Shown here: positions 16,245 to 24,167 of the stretch, piece by piece
Layout of the letters: each line of letters starts with the position of its first letter
How positions within the stretch are numbered: position 1 is the stretch's first letter
From: Streptomyces sp. WMMB303
GTDB lineage: Bacteria; Actinomycetota; Actinomycetes; Streptomycetales; Streptomycetaceae
Direction of reading: 5' to 3'
Length of the DNA stretch: 64,000 nt
Assembly: GCF_029351045.1 (NCBI RefSeq)
Contig: NZ_JARKIN010000001.1
Coordinates: forward strand, 1,140,001-1,204,000
Program-made: the position numbers and the translations under genes
The notes under the pieces: model-generated
Seen by the model: the letters and a program-made list of their open reading frames with translations, nothing else
Database searches by the model: none
Told to the model about the DNA's origin: nothing

Positions 16245-17663
16245 TCAGCGCCCCTCTTCGATGACCCGGTCCCTGCCCGCCAGCAGGCCCGTCGCCATCT
16301 GGGCCAGCATCAGCGCGGCCATCAGCAGCAGCGGAGCGTGCCAGCCGCCGCTGAGGTCGTGCAGCGAGCCGACCAGCAGCGGGCCGGGGATGGAGAGCAG
16401 ATAGCCGGTGCTCTGCGCGAAGGCGGAGAGCTTGACGACGCCGGAGTGGGACCGGGAACGCATCCCGATCATGGTGAGGGCCAGCGGGAAGGCGCAGTTG
16501 GAGACGCCCAGGGCCAGGGCCCACGCCCAGGCACCGGCGGCGGGGGCCAACCACAGACCCGCGTAGCCCACCAGCCCGCACAGGCCCAGCGCGATCACCA
16601 GCGGACCCTGGTGCCGCATCCGGGCGGCCAGCTTGGGCAGGACGAAGGAGAGCGGCACCCCCATGCCCATGGTCACCGCGAGCAGCACACCGGCCGCCGA
16701 AGCGGAGACCCCGGAGTCGCGGAAGATCTGCGGAAGCCAGCCCATGGTGATGTAGGCGGCGGACGCCTGGAGGCCGAAGAAGACGGCGAGGGCCCACGCC
16801 GTGGGTGACGCGGCGATCCGCAGCCCCGGCGCGGTCTCCGAGGGCGTTGCCGGCCCGCTCGGCGCGCCGGTCGGCTCGGTGCGGCCCCGGTCGCGGGGCT
16901 GCCCGGCGGCCTCGCCCTCGGCCGTGCGGGCGGGGACGGCTTCGTCTGCGGTCTGCGGTTCGGGGGCGCGGGCCGAGTGGTTCCGGGAGAGCACCGCCCA
17001 GGGAACGAGGGCGACCGCTGCCAGTACGGCCCATGCGCCCAGTCCGGCCCGCCAGCCGCCGCCGAGCGCGTCGGTCAGCGGCACGGTGACGGCGGCGGCG
17101 CCCGCCGTGCCCAGCGCGAGCGCCATCGAGTACAGCCCGGTCATGGAGCCGACCCGGTCGGGGAACCAGTGCTTGACGATGACGGGCATCAGCACGTTGC
17201 TCACCGCGATCCCGGCCAGGGCCAGCGCGGTGGCGGCGAGGAAGGTACCCGTACCGCCGGCCAGCGGCCGCAGCGCGAGACCGAAGGCGATGGCGGCCAT
17301 GCCGGCCAGCACGACGGGTGCCGGGCCGCGGCGCCGGGCCAGCCGTGGGGCGAGGCCGCCGAAGACGGCGAAGCACAGCGGCGGCACCGAGGTCAGCAGC
17401 CCGGCGACGGTGCCGTTCATGTGCAGACCGCGCCGCACCTCCTCCAGCAGCGGGCCGAGTCCGGATATGGCGGGGCGCAGATTCAGGGCCGCGATGACGA
17501 GTCCGGCGGCGACGAGACCGAGCAGCCGGCGGGAGACCGCGGCCGGCGCGGCACCGGCTTCGGGCGGGAGGGCCGGGGGGCGGGCGGAGCGCGCGGGGAC
17601 CGTGCGGGTCCCCAGGTCGGTGGTGGGTGCGGAGTTCCTGCTGTCGTCGTCTGCCGATGCCAT
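16245..17663 (-). CDS. CynX/NimT-type MFS transporter
   Basis: This 472-residue carrier has about twelve membrane segments and a large hydrophilic loop in the middle (about residues 205-255). The MFS signature FGGLAPRLARRRGP follows helix 2, and the NLRPAISGLGPLL motif in helix 1 is typical of the CynX/NimT branch (cyanate, 2-nitroimidazole and other small anions). The substrate cannot be assigned. I used the ATG at 17663; one at 17675 would overlap the likely -10 box of the divergent regulator. The FadR-type regulator 23 bp away is a good candidate for its controller. Confidence 0.85.
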   Translation of the reverse strand: MASADDDSRNSAPTTDLGTRTVPARSARPPALPPEAGAAPAAVSRRLLGLVAAGLVIAALNLRPAISGLGPLLEEVRRGLHMNGTVAGLLTSVPPLCFAVFGGLAPRLARRRGPAPVVLAGMAAIAFGLALRPLAGGTGTFLAATALALAGIAVSNVLMPVIVKHWFPDRVGSMTGLYSMALALGTAGAAAVTVPLTDALGGGWRAGLGAWAVLAAVALVPWAVLSRNHSARAPEPQTADEAVPARTAEGEAAGQPRDRGRTEPTGAPSGPATPSETAPGLRIAASPTAWALAVFFGLQASAAYITMGWLPQIFRDSGVSASAAGVLLAVTMGMGVPLSFVLPKLAARMRHQGPLVIALGLCGLVGYAGLWLAPAAGAWAWALALGVSNCAFPLALTMIGMRSRSHSGVVKLSAFAQSTGYLLSIPGPLLVGSLHDLSGGWHAPLLLMAALMLAQMATGLLAGRDRVIEEGR

Positions 17664-17690
17664 GCGGCCCATCATAGAATCATGGGATGA
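17652..17690 (+). promoter_or_regulatory. Candidate promoter for a leaderless fadR-type message
   Basis: TAGAAT at 17675-17680 fits a -10 box, with a weak TGCCGA about 17 bp upstream as -35. The regulator ATG at 17687 lies only seven bases downstream of the -10 box and has no ribosome site, so the transcript would begin at the start codon. The divergent MFS start is within the same 25 bp, so regulator binding here would affect both genes. This is a prediction only. Confidence 0.4.
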
Positions 17691-18424
17691 ATGCTGCCCA
17701 ACCGCTTTCCTCCCCCTCGCTGCCCTCGCTGCCCCCGCTGCCCTCGCCGCCCCCGCTCTCGGCTCCCCAGCGCGCCCCCCTGGCCACCCAGGTGATCGCG
17801 ACGCTGCGCCAGCAGATCACCTCGGGCCGGTGGCCGGTGGGCAGCCGCATCCCCACCGAACCAGAGCTTGTGGAGCAGCTCGGGGTGGCCCGGAACACGG
17901 TGCGCGAGGCGGTGCGGGCCCTGGCCCACAACGGGCTGCTGGACATCCGGCAGGGCTCGGGCACCTATGTACTGGCCACCAGCGAGCTGGCCGGGGTGAT
18001 GCACCGCCGGTTCGCCGGCGCCGATCTGCGGCACGTGGCGGAACTGCGGTCCGCGCTGGAGACCGCGGGCGCCCGGCTGGCGGCACGCCGGCGCACGGAA
18101 GCGGACCTGCGGGAACTCGACGGCATGCTGGAACGCCGGGAGACGGCGTGGGACTCCGGCGACGTCGATCGCTTCATCGACGCCGACCGCAGCCTGCACA
18201 TGGGGGTGCTCTCGGCCTCCCACAACGAGGTGCTGACCGGGGTGTACGCCGACCTCGGCGAGGTGCTGCGGTCCTATCTGCGGCAGGACGTGGGCGGGGA
18301 GTTGCGTCCGGAGAACCACATGGACCACGCCCGGCTGCTGGACGCCATCCGGACGCAGGACGCGGAGGCCGCCTCCGAGGAGGCGGCCTCGCACACGGCG
18401 GAGTGGGGCCACGGGGCGCTGTAG
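17687..18424 (+). CDS. FadR-subfamily GntR transcriptional regulator
   Basis: This 245-residue regulator has a winged helix-turn-helix (about residues 28-92: TLRQQITSGRWPVGSRIPTE and VARNTVREAVRALAHNGLL) and an FCD ligand-binding domain (about residues 105-235) with the metal-binding Asp/His pattern (DADRSLHMGVL and HMDHARLLDAI). It begins with a Pro/Ser-rich tail of 25 residues. FadR-type proteins respond to small carboxylates. Its divergent position with almost no gap to the MFS gene suggests control of that carrier and itself. It does not look like a true E. coli FadR acyl-CoA sensor. Confidence 0.87.
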   Translation: MNAAQPLSSPSLPSLPPLPSPPPLSAPQRAPLATQVIATLRQQITSGRWPVGSRIPTEPELVEQLGVARNTVREAVRALAHNGLLDIRQGSGTYVLATSELAGVMHRRFAGADLRHVAELRSALETAGARLAARRRTEADLRELDGMLERRETAWDSGDVDRFIDADRSLHMGVLSASHNEVLTGVYADLGEVLRSYLRQDVGGELRPENHMDHARLLDAIRTQDAEAASEEAASHTAEWGHGAL

Positions 18425-18449
18425 CGGGCCGCCCCGCCGCAGCCCGGAA

Positions 18450-18489
18450 CCGTGCCGCGGGCCGGGTGCGGGCCCGGCCCACGGCACGG
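18450..18489. terminator. Bidirectional terminator between the fadR-type gene and fabI
   Basis: 17-bp arms (18450-18466 and 18473-18489) with one mismatch and a 6-nt loop lie between two convergent genes. GC content is very high and there is no T-tract on either side. Confidence 0.7.
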
Positions 18490-18494
18490 CGGGG

Positions 18495-19265
18495 TCAGGC
18501 CCCCATCATGTGCACACCGCCGTCGACGTGCACGATCTCGCCCGTGGTACGGGGGAAGAAGTCCGACAGCAGGGCGACGACACCGCGGCCGGCCGGCTCC
18601 GGGTCGGTCAGCTCCCAACCGATCGGGGCACGGTGGTTCCACACGTCGGCCAGCTCCTCGAAGCCCGGGATGGACTTGGCCGCCATGGACTTGATGGGGC
18701 CGGCCGACACCAGGTTGCAGCGGATGCCCTTCGGACCCAGGTCCCGCGCCAGGTAGCGGCTGGTGGACTCCAGAGCCGCCTTGGCCACGCCCATCCAGTC
18801 GTACTTCGGCCAGGCGATCTGCGCGTCGAAGGTGAGACCGACGACCGAGCTGCCCTCGTGCAGCAGCGGCAGGCAGGCCATGGTGAGCGACTTGAGCGAG
18901 TACGCCGAGACGTGCACGGCGGTGCTGACGTCCTCCCAGGCCGCACCGAGGAAGTCGAAGGCGCCCTGCGGACCGAAGGCGATCGAGTGGACGATGCCGT
19001 CCACCCGCGCGTCCGGGCCCCAGTGCTCGCGGATCCGGTCGGCCAGCCCGTCCAGGTGCTCCTGGTTGCTGACGTCCAGCTCGATGACGGGCACGGCCTC
19101 GGGCAGCCGCTTGGCGATGCGCTCGACCAGCGAGAGCCGCCCGAAGCCGGTGAGGATGACCTCGGCGCCCTGCTCCTGGGCGACCTTCGCCGCGTGGAAG
19201 GCGATCGACCCGTCGGTGATGACGCCCGTGACCAGGACGCGCTTTCCAGCGAGGATTCCGCTCAT
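18495..19265 (-). CDS. fabI: Enoyl-[acyl-carrier-protein] reductase (NADH)
   Basis: This 256-residue enzyme catalyses the last reduction of each fatty-acid elongation cycle. The FabI/InhA-specific nucleotide motif VTGVITDGSIAFHAA is at residue 12, and the catalytic YDWMGVAKAALES (Tyr near 157, Lys near 164) has the InhA-type one-Tyr pattern with Met beside it. Length matches mycobacterial and streptomycete FabI (255-269). It follows fabG with a 2-bp gap, so the two are one transcript, an arrangement also known for mabA-inhA in mycobacteria. Confidence 0.95.
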   Translation of the reverse strand: MSGILAGKRVLVTGVITDGSIAFHAAKVAQEQGAEVILTGFGRLSLVERIAKRLPEAVPVIELDVSNQEHLDGLADRIREHWGPDARVDGIVHSIAFGPQGAFDFLGAAWEDVSTAVHVSAYSLKSLTMACLPLLHEGSSVVGLTFDAQIAWPKYDWMGVAKAALESTSRYLARDLGPKGIRCNLVSAGPIKSMAAKSIPGFEELADVWNHRAPIGWELTDPEPAGRGVVALLSDFFPRTTGEIVHVDGGVHMMGA

Positions 19266-19267
19266 GT

Positions 19268-19972
19268 TCAGTGACCCATGCCCAATCCGCCGTCCACGGG
19301 AATGACGGCTCCGGTGATGTACGCGGCCTCGTCGGACGCCAGGAAGCGGACCGAGGAGGCGACCTCCTCCGGCGCGGCGTAGCGGCCCAGCGGTACCTGC
19401 TTGACGATGTCGGCGCGCTGTTCGTCGGTGAGCGCGCGGGTCATGTCGGTGTCGACGAAGCCGGGCGCGACGACGTTGCAGGTGATGTTGCGGGAGCCGA
19501 GCTCGCGGGAGAGCGAGCGGGCGAAACCGACGAGCCCGGCCTTGGAGGCCGCGTAGTTGGCCTGCCCGGCCTGGCCCATCAGCCCGACGACCGAGGAGAT
19601 CAGCACGATGCGGCCCTTCCGGGCCCGCAGCATGGCGCGGGAAGCGCGCTTGACCACCCGGTAGGTGCCGGTGAGGTTGGTGTCGACGACCGAGGTGAAG
19701 TCCTCCTCGGACATCCGCAGCAGGAGCTGGTCACGGGTGACACCCGCGTTGGCGACGAGCACCTCGACCGCGCCCTGCTTCTCCTCGATCTCCTTGTACG
19801 CCTGCTCCACCTGCTCCGGCTCGGTGATGTCGCACTTGACGCCGAGGAAGCCCTCGGGCGGCTCTCCGGAGCGGTAGGTGACGGCGACCTTGTCGCCTGC
19901 CTCGGCGAAGGCACGGGCGATGGCGAGGCCGATGCCGCGGTTCCCTCCGGTCACGAGCACTGAGCGGCTCAC
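19268..19972 (-). CDS. fabG: 3-oxoacyl-[acyl-carrier-protein] reductase
   Basis: This 234-residue SDR enzyme reduces 3-oxoacyl-ACP to 3-hydroxyacyl-ACP. TGGNRGIG (residues 8-15), NAGVTRD, SSVVGLMGQAG and the catalytic YAASK motif are all present, as is the C-terminal VDGGLGMGH end typical of this clade. The start is GTG at 19972, with AGGAAGG eleven bases upstream; the frame stays open far upstream but that part runs antisense to tyrS and is not coding. It is the first gene of the fabG-fabI unit. A 27-bp tandem repeat lies 50-100 bp upstream. Confidence 0.94.
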   Translation of the reverse strand: MSRSVLVTGGNRGIGLAIARAFAEAGDKVAVTYRSGEPPEGFLGVKCDITEPEQVEQAYKEIEEKQGAVEVLVANAGVTRDQLLLRMSEEDFTSVVDTNLTGTYRVVKRASRAMLRARKGRIVLISSVVGLMGQAGQANYAASKAGLVGFARSLSRELGSRNITCNVVAPGFVDTDMTRALTDEQRADIVKQVPLGRYAAPEEVASSVRFLASDEAAYITGAVIPVDGGLGMGH

Positions 19973-20020
19973 TGTGCGCCCACCCTTCCTGCTTCTGCTG
20001 TCGCGGTCCGCCGCGACCTT

Positions 20021-20074
20021 CTGCCGTCGCGGTCTGTCGCGAACAGACTGCCGTCGCGGTCTGTCGCAAACAGA
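20021..20074. repeat. 27-bp tandem repeat upstream of fabG
   Basis: Two adjacent copies (20021-20047 and 20048-20074) differ at one base, and a degenerate third (19996-20018) lies on the fabG side. The core GTCGCGGTCTGTCGCGAAC has partial dyad symmetry. It sits in the 288-bp divergent region between fabG and tyrS. The position fits an operator for a fatty-acid regulator such as FasR, but that is a guess. Confidence 0.8.
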
Positions 20075-20260
20075 ACCTATCCGGCGCCACCGGGCCGCGA
20101 GCACTCGGGCACGGACAGGGGCATCCGCGGCCTCCTGTGGGGTCCCTACAGAAACGCCGTTCCCCGGCGGGGGGGCTGACTGCCCCGGCCTCCGGCGCGG
20201 GTACGGGCGCATAGACTTTCCCGTGACCGTATCGAGCACCCACCACACCAGGACAGTGAC

Positions 20261-21679
20261 GTGACACGCCTCGGCGACTCCGTACAGCGCGCCAGCGAGC
20301 TGCTGGCCCAGGACCTCTCCACCGACACGAACGTCGAGCGGCTGCTCGCGGAGACCGGGGCGCGGCGCTGTCTGGACCTGAGCGACCTGTCCGCCGAGGA
20401 GCAGGCCGAGCTGATCGGGGCGCGGTCGGTCGACCTGCTGCCGTCGGTGGAGAAGCTGGCCGAGCGGATCGAGGAGCGGGCGGCCCAGGGCAAGGGCCTG
20501 CACATCAAGCTGGGCATCGACCCCACGATGCCGGACGTGCACCTGGGGCACGCGGTGCCGGTCATCGTGCTCAGCCGCTTCCAGCGGATGGGCCACGACG
20601 TCACACTGATCATCGGCGACTTCACCGCCAAGATCGGCGACCCCTCGGGCCGCACGGCCGAGCGTCCCCCGCTGACCGACGAGGACATCGCGCGGAACCT
20701 CTCCGGATACCAGGAGCAGGTGCGGCCGTTCTTCGACTTCGAGAAGGTGCGCTTCGCGCGCAACAGCGACTGGCTGGCCCCCTTCACGCTGCCGGAGCTG
20801 CTGGGCCTGCTGACACAGGTGCCGGTCTCCGCGCTGCTCCAGCGGGAGGACTTCCGCAACCGGCTCTCGGAGGGCTCCGGCCTGACGATGTCCGAGCTGC
20901 TCTACCCCGTCGCCCAGGCCCTCGACTCGGTCGAGCTGGACTGCGACGTGGAGCTGGGCGGCGTCGACCAGCTCCTCAACCTCCAGATGGGCCGCCGGAT
21001 GATGGAGGTACGCGGACAGCAGCCGCAGCTCGTGGTCACCATGCCGCTGGTCGAGGGCACGGACGGCTCGGGCGCCAAGATGTCCAAGTCCAAGGGCAAC
21101 TACGTGGGGCTCGGCAGCGCTCCCGACGAGATCTTCGGCAAGATCATGTCGATTCCGGACCGGCTGATGGCCCCCTACCTGCGCGCCTGGACGGAGTGGA
21201 CCGACGCCGAGATCGACCAGGTGACGGCCCGCATCGACGCCGGTGCGCTGCACCCCATGGACCTGAAGAAGGTGCTGGCCGGCGAGGTCGTCGCAGCCCT
21301 GCACGGAGTGCCCGCGGCGATGGCGGCCCGCGCCCACTTCGTGGCCCAGTTCTCCAAGAAGTCCTTCTCCGACCTGGAGACGCTCCCCGGCGTCGCGCTG
21401 GACGAGCACGGCGAGGAGGGCGTCGCCGCGGTCCTGACCAAAGTCCTGGAGTTCACACCGAGCGCGTCGGCCGCCCGCCGCATCGCGAAGCAGAACGGGT
21501 TGCGGCTGATCGTCGAGAAGGCGGGCCAGAAGCAGCAGTCCGTGGTGCTCTCCGAGGCGGAGGCGCTGCGCCCGCTCGCCGAGATCGCCCGCGAGGCGGT
21601 CGCCGCGCGGGCCGACGGGGCGGCCGACGCGCTGTACCTGAAGGCGGGCCGCAAGGTTGCCGAGATCCGCGGGCTGTGA
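20261..21679 (+). CDS. tyrS: Tyrosyl-tRNA synthetase
   Basis: This 472-residue class I enzyme charges tRNA-Tyr. HLGH (residues 94-97) is the HIGH motif and KMSKS (273-277) the second signature; a C-terminal S4-like RNA-binding domain begins near residue 398 (SASAARRIAKQNGLRLIVEK). The sequence around IKLGIDPTMPDVHLGH resembles the TyrZ branch more than the classic TyrS branch. An N-terminal extension of about 65 residues precedes the catalytic fold. The GTG at 20261 is used; TGACGTGACACG offers no strong ribosome site. It ends in a clear hairpin. Confidence 0.93.
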   Translation: MTRLGDSVQRASELLAQDLSTDTNVERLLAETGARRCLDLSDLSAEEQAELIGARSVDLLPSVEKLAERIEERAAQGKGLHIKLGIDPTMPDVHLGHAVPVIVLSRFQRMGHDVTLIIGDFTAKIGDPSGRTAERPPLTDEDIARNLSGYQEQVRPFFDFEKVRFARNSDWLAPFTLPELLGLLTQVPVSALLQREDFRNRLSEGSGLTMSELLYPVAQALDSVELDCDVELGGVDQLLNLQMGRRMMEVRGQQPQLVVTMPLVEGTDGSGAKMSKSKGNYVGLGSAPDEIFGKIMSIPDRLMAPYLRAWTEWTDAEIDQVTARIDAGALHPMDLKKVLAGEVVAALHGVPAAMAARAHFVAQFSKKSFSDLETLPGVALDEHGEEGVAAVLTKVLEFTPSASAARRIAKQNGLRLIVEKAGQKQQSVVLSEAEALRPLAEIAREAVAARADGAADALYLKAGRKVAEIRGL

Positions 21680-21689
21680 CCGCGCCGCG

Positions 21690-21718
21690 GCGAGGGGGCA
21701 CTCCGCACGCCCCCTCGC
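21690..21718 (+). terminator. tyrS terminator
   Basis: 10-bp perfect arms (21690-21699 and 21709-21718, GCGAGGGGGC / GCCCCCTCGC) with a 9-nt loop lie 10 bp after the tyrS stop codon. Confidence 0.72.
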
Positions 21719-21892
21719 GCGGCCGGAGTACGCCCCCTGCCGGATCCGCCGCACCACCGTCCTGCGCAGGGCGGCCGGTCCGGTCCACGTGGCGCCCCGG
21801 TCTCGTGGCGGACGCATCCGAGGCGTACCGTGGAAAGAGTCCGGATCTCCGCGCGCGGCCGCGGGGAACGGCAGGTGAGCAGGTGGTGGAGA

Positions 21893-22276
21893 GTGACGCG
21901 GAAGCAGCACCAGCACGAGGTTTTCCGGATCACCGGGGCCCGGCAGGGCCTGCAGGAGGATGTGCGCGGAAGGCAGCGGCGCTATGTGATCTCCATGCTG
22001 GTCCGCACCCTCGCCGTCATCCTGACTGTGGTGCTGTGGAACGTCGAGCGTCCGCTGGCGGTGGCCACGCTGGTGATCGGACTGATCCTGCCCTACATCG
22101 CGGTGGTGATCGCCAACGCCGGGCGCGAGAACGCGCCTTCGGCTCCCCCGGCCGCTCCTCCGCCGGAACCTCCGCAGCGGGTGCTGGAAGGCTCCCGGGT
22201 GACGAAAGCGGGCGACAAAGCCACGCCGGACGACGCGGATCGGGTCTCGAACGAGACCGCGAGCGACCGCAGTTGA
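21893..22276 (+). CDS. DUF3099 family membrane protein
   Basis: This 127-residue protein has a charged N-terminus (RKQHQHEVFRITGARQGLQE), two hydrophobic segments (about residues 32-50 and 56-75: SMLVRTLAVILTVVLW and ATLVIGLILPYIAVVIANAG) and a hydrophilic Pro-rich tail. This matches the actinobacterial DUF3099 pattern. I set the start at GTG 21893, behind GGTGGTGGAGA, because family similarity starts at TRKQH; GTG 21875 is an alternative. The function is unknown. A two-helix protein with a cytosolic tail could be a membrane anchor. Confidence 0.72.
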   Translation: MTRKQHQHEVFRITGARQGLQEDVRGRQRRYVISMLVRTLAVILTVVLWNVERPLAVATLVIGLILPYIAVVIANAGRENAPSAPPAAPPPEPPQRVLEGSRVTKAGDKATPDDADRVSNETASDRS

Positions 22277-22450
22277 TCTGGCTCTTCGCACAAACCTCAA
22301 GAAAACCTCAGATCAATCCTGCGGTTCCGGTGCACCACGACCGCTCCCGCATGCCATACTTCATGTGCGCTCCGCATCCCCCGTCGGAGCGATGGACCGA
22401 CGCCGGGCGGCTCCCCCCGTGGCTGCCCGGCGTCGCTTAATGTCCGGACC

Positions 22451-22714
22451 GTGAGGCAGGATGAAGCGGTGATCCCTTCCGCCTCCCCCTCCGAAGAGGG
22501 ACCCGAGACCCCGATCTGCTCCGCCAAGGGCTGCCGCGAGCCGGCCGAGTGGGTGCTCGCCTGGAACAACCCCAAGCTGCACACCCCCGACCGCCGCAAA
22601 ACCTGGCTGGCCTGCGAGGAACACCGCGAGCACCTGTCGAAGTTCCTGGGCGCCCGCGGCTTCCTCAAAGACACCGTGCCGCTCGCCGAATGGCACGCAC
22701 CCGACGGCGGCTGA
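22451..22714 (+). CDS. Small Cys/His protein, possible zinc binder
   Basis: This 87-residue protein has a CSAKGCREPAEW segment and a later WLACEEHREH segment, which give three Cys and two His in a spacing that could hold one zinc. The middle is aromatic and basic (WNNPKLHTPDRRKTW). Relatives in Streptomyces are, as I recall, sometimes mislabelled acetone carboxylase; the sequence does not support an enzyme. The start is GTG at 22451. It converges on moaA with a 67-bp gap. Confidence 0.7.
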   Translation: MRQDEAVIPSASPSEEGPETPICSAKGCREPAEWVLAWNNPKLHTPDRRKTWLACEEHREHLSKFLGARGFLKDTVPLAEWHAPDGG

Positions 22715-22781
22715 TCCCGCGCCCCGACCCCGCCGCAGAAGCCGACCCCGCCGCGACCGTGGGCAGACCGCCCGCCCCGGG

Positions 22782-23771
22782 TCAGCCCCCGATGGCCGAC
22801 ATCGGGCGCTGCGGCTGCACGAACGACGGGTCATCGATCCCGGCACCCGCCTTCTTGCCCCACATCGCCTGCCGCCACAGCGCCGCGACCTGCGCGTCGG
22901 ACGCCCCGCCGCGCAGCGCACCCCGCAGATCGGACTCCTCGGTGGCGAACAGACAGGTGCGCACCTGCCCGTCCGCGGTCAGCCGGGTGCGGTCACACGC
23001 CCGGCAGAAGGGACGGGTGACCGAGGCGATCACCCCCACGCGCTGCGGGCCGCCGTCCACCAGCCAGCGCTCCGCCGGCGCGGAACCGCGCTCCTTCTCC
23101 TGCTCCGGGGTCAGCGTGAAACGGGTGCGCAGCGACGCCAGGATGTCCCCGGCGGTGATCATGCCCTCGCGCTGCCAGCCGTGCTGCGCGTCCAGCGGCA
23201 TCTGCTCGATGAAGCGCAGCTCATAGCCCTCCTCCAGAGCCCAGGACAGCAGCTCTGGGGCCTCCTGGTCATTCAGCCCCGGCATCAGCACCGCGTTGAC
23301 CTTCACCGGGGTCAGTCCCGCCGCCCGCGCGGCGGCCAGCCCGCGCAGCACATCCGCGTGGCGCTTGCGGCGGGTCATCCGCCGGAAGGTCTCCGGGTCG
23401 AGCGTGTCCAGCGAGACATTGACCCGGTCCAGCCCGGCCTCGCGCAGTGCCTGCGCGGTGCGCTCCAGCCCGATCCCGTTGGTGGTCAGCGACATCCTGG
23501 GACGCGCCGGCAGCTCGGCGCAGCGCGCCACGATGCCGGCGAGCCCCGGACGCAGGAGCGGCTCGCCGCCGGTGAAGCGGACCTCGGTGACACCGAGCTC
23601 CACGGTGGCGATCCGGACCAGCCGGACGATCTCGTCGTCGGTCAGCAGTTCGGGCTTGGCGAGCCACTGCAGTCCCTCTTCCGGCATGCAGTACGTGCAG
23701 CGCAGATTGCAGCGGTCGGTCAGCGAGACGCGCAGGTCGGTGGCGACCCGCCCATAGGTGTCGAGCAGCAT
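22782..23771 (-). CDS. moaA: GTP 3',8-cyclase MoaA
   Basis: This 329-residue radical SAM enzyme, with MoaC, converts GTP to cyclic pyranopterin monophosphate, the first step of molybdenum-cofactor synthesis. The radical-SAM cluster motif is C21-x3-C25-x2-C28 (CNLRCTYC). GGEPLL binds SAM, and the C-terminal cluster ligands are in CRACDRTRLTADGQVRTC. The conserved GG tail (SAIGG) is present. I chose the ATG at 23771, preceded by GGGAGGG; the frame extends further but without similarity. No other moa gene is in the window. Confidence 0.95.
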   Translation of the reverse strand: MLLDTYGRVATDLRVSLTDRCNLRCTYCMPEEGLQWLAKPELLTDDEIVRLVRIATVELGVTEVRFTGGEPLLRPGLAGIVARCAELPARPRMSLTTNGIGLERTAQALREAGLDRVNVSLDTLDPETFRRMTRRKRHADVLRGLAAARAAGLTPVKVNAVLMPGLNDQEAPELLSWALEEGYELRFIEQMPLDAQHGWQREGMITAGDILASLRTRFTLTPEQEKERGSAPAERWLVDGGPQRVGVIASVTRPFCRACDRTRLTADGQVRTCLFATEESDLRGALRGGASDAQVAALWRQAMWGKKAGAGIDDPSFVQPQRPMSAIGG

Positions 23772-24058
23772 GCTGACGGCCCTCCCAAGTGCGTGATCTG
23801 CTTCGCAGCGTAAGTCACGTATGTGACATCCGACAGCTTCCGCTGTTACGGGGTCGCACCTGCGAGGGCGCCGGCGCGCCGCACCCCGCATTCGCGCTTC
23901 GCGCGTCCTCCCCGGGTACCCGCCCCCTTTCGCGGAGGGCGACTCCTCTTCGCGGGGGTGCGTTGCGTTGTGGGGGCACGCCCCCGTTGTTCTTCGGCTG
24001 CCGCCGAGCGGTCGTGTCGGGGGGCGGAGCCGCCCCGACGCCCGCCCGGCGAGGACGA

Positions 24059-24087
24059 CGGGCCCGGGGGCGAAGCCCCCGGGCCCG
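24059..24087. terminator. 13-bp perfect hairpin
   Basis: CGGGCCCGGGGGC at 24059-24071 pairs exactly with 24075-24087 around the loop GAA. It is the second barrier downstream of the symporter gene. Confidence 0.6.
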
Positions 24088-24140
24088 AAGCCGCACCCGG
24101 CGAACAAGGGACGCGGAACGCACCCCGCGAAGGGGGAGAC

Positions 24141-24162
24141 GGCGCCCCCGCAAGGGGGCGCC
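24141..24162 (-). terminator. Terminator of the symporter operon
   Basis: 9-bp arms (24141-24149 and 24154-24162) with a GCAA-type tetraloop begin six bases after the symporter stop codon (24168-24170). Confidence 0.6.
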
Positions 24163-24167
24163 CGGCG

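Larger units (their letters stand above)
23772..24167. other. Intergenic region between actP-type gene and moaA
   Basis: About 395 bp without a gene. Near moaA there is a short dyad, GTCAC-N4-GTGAC (23814-23827), possibly an operator. From about 24000 on, the region is full of GC hairpins: 24059-24087 (13-bp perfect arms, GAA loop) and 24141-24162 (9-bp arms, GCAA loop) are the best, and they probably end the symporter transcript that runs toward moaA. Confidence 0.5.

Noticed and set aside
19973..22300. N-terminal extension of fabG far into the tyrS region
   Set aside because: The frame is open but antisense to tyrS. FabG similarity starts at the GTG at 19972, which has its own ribosome site.
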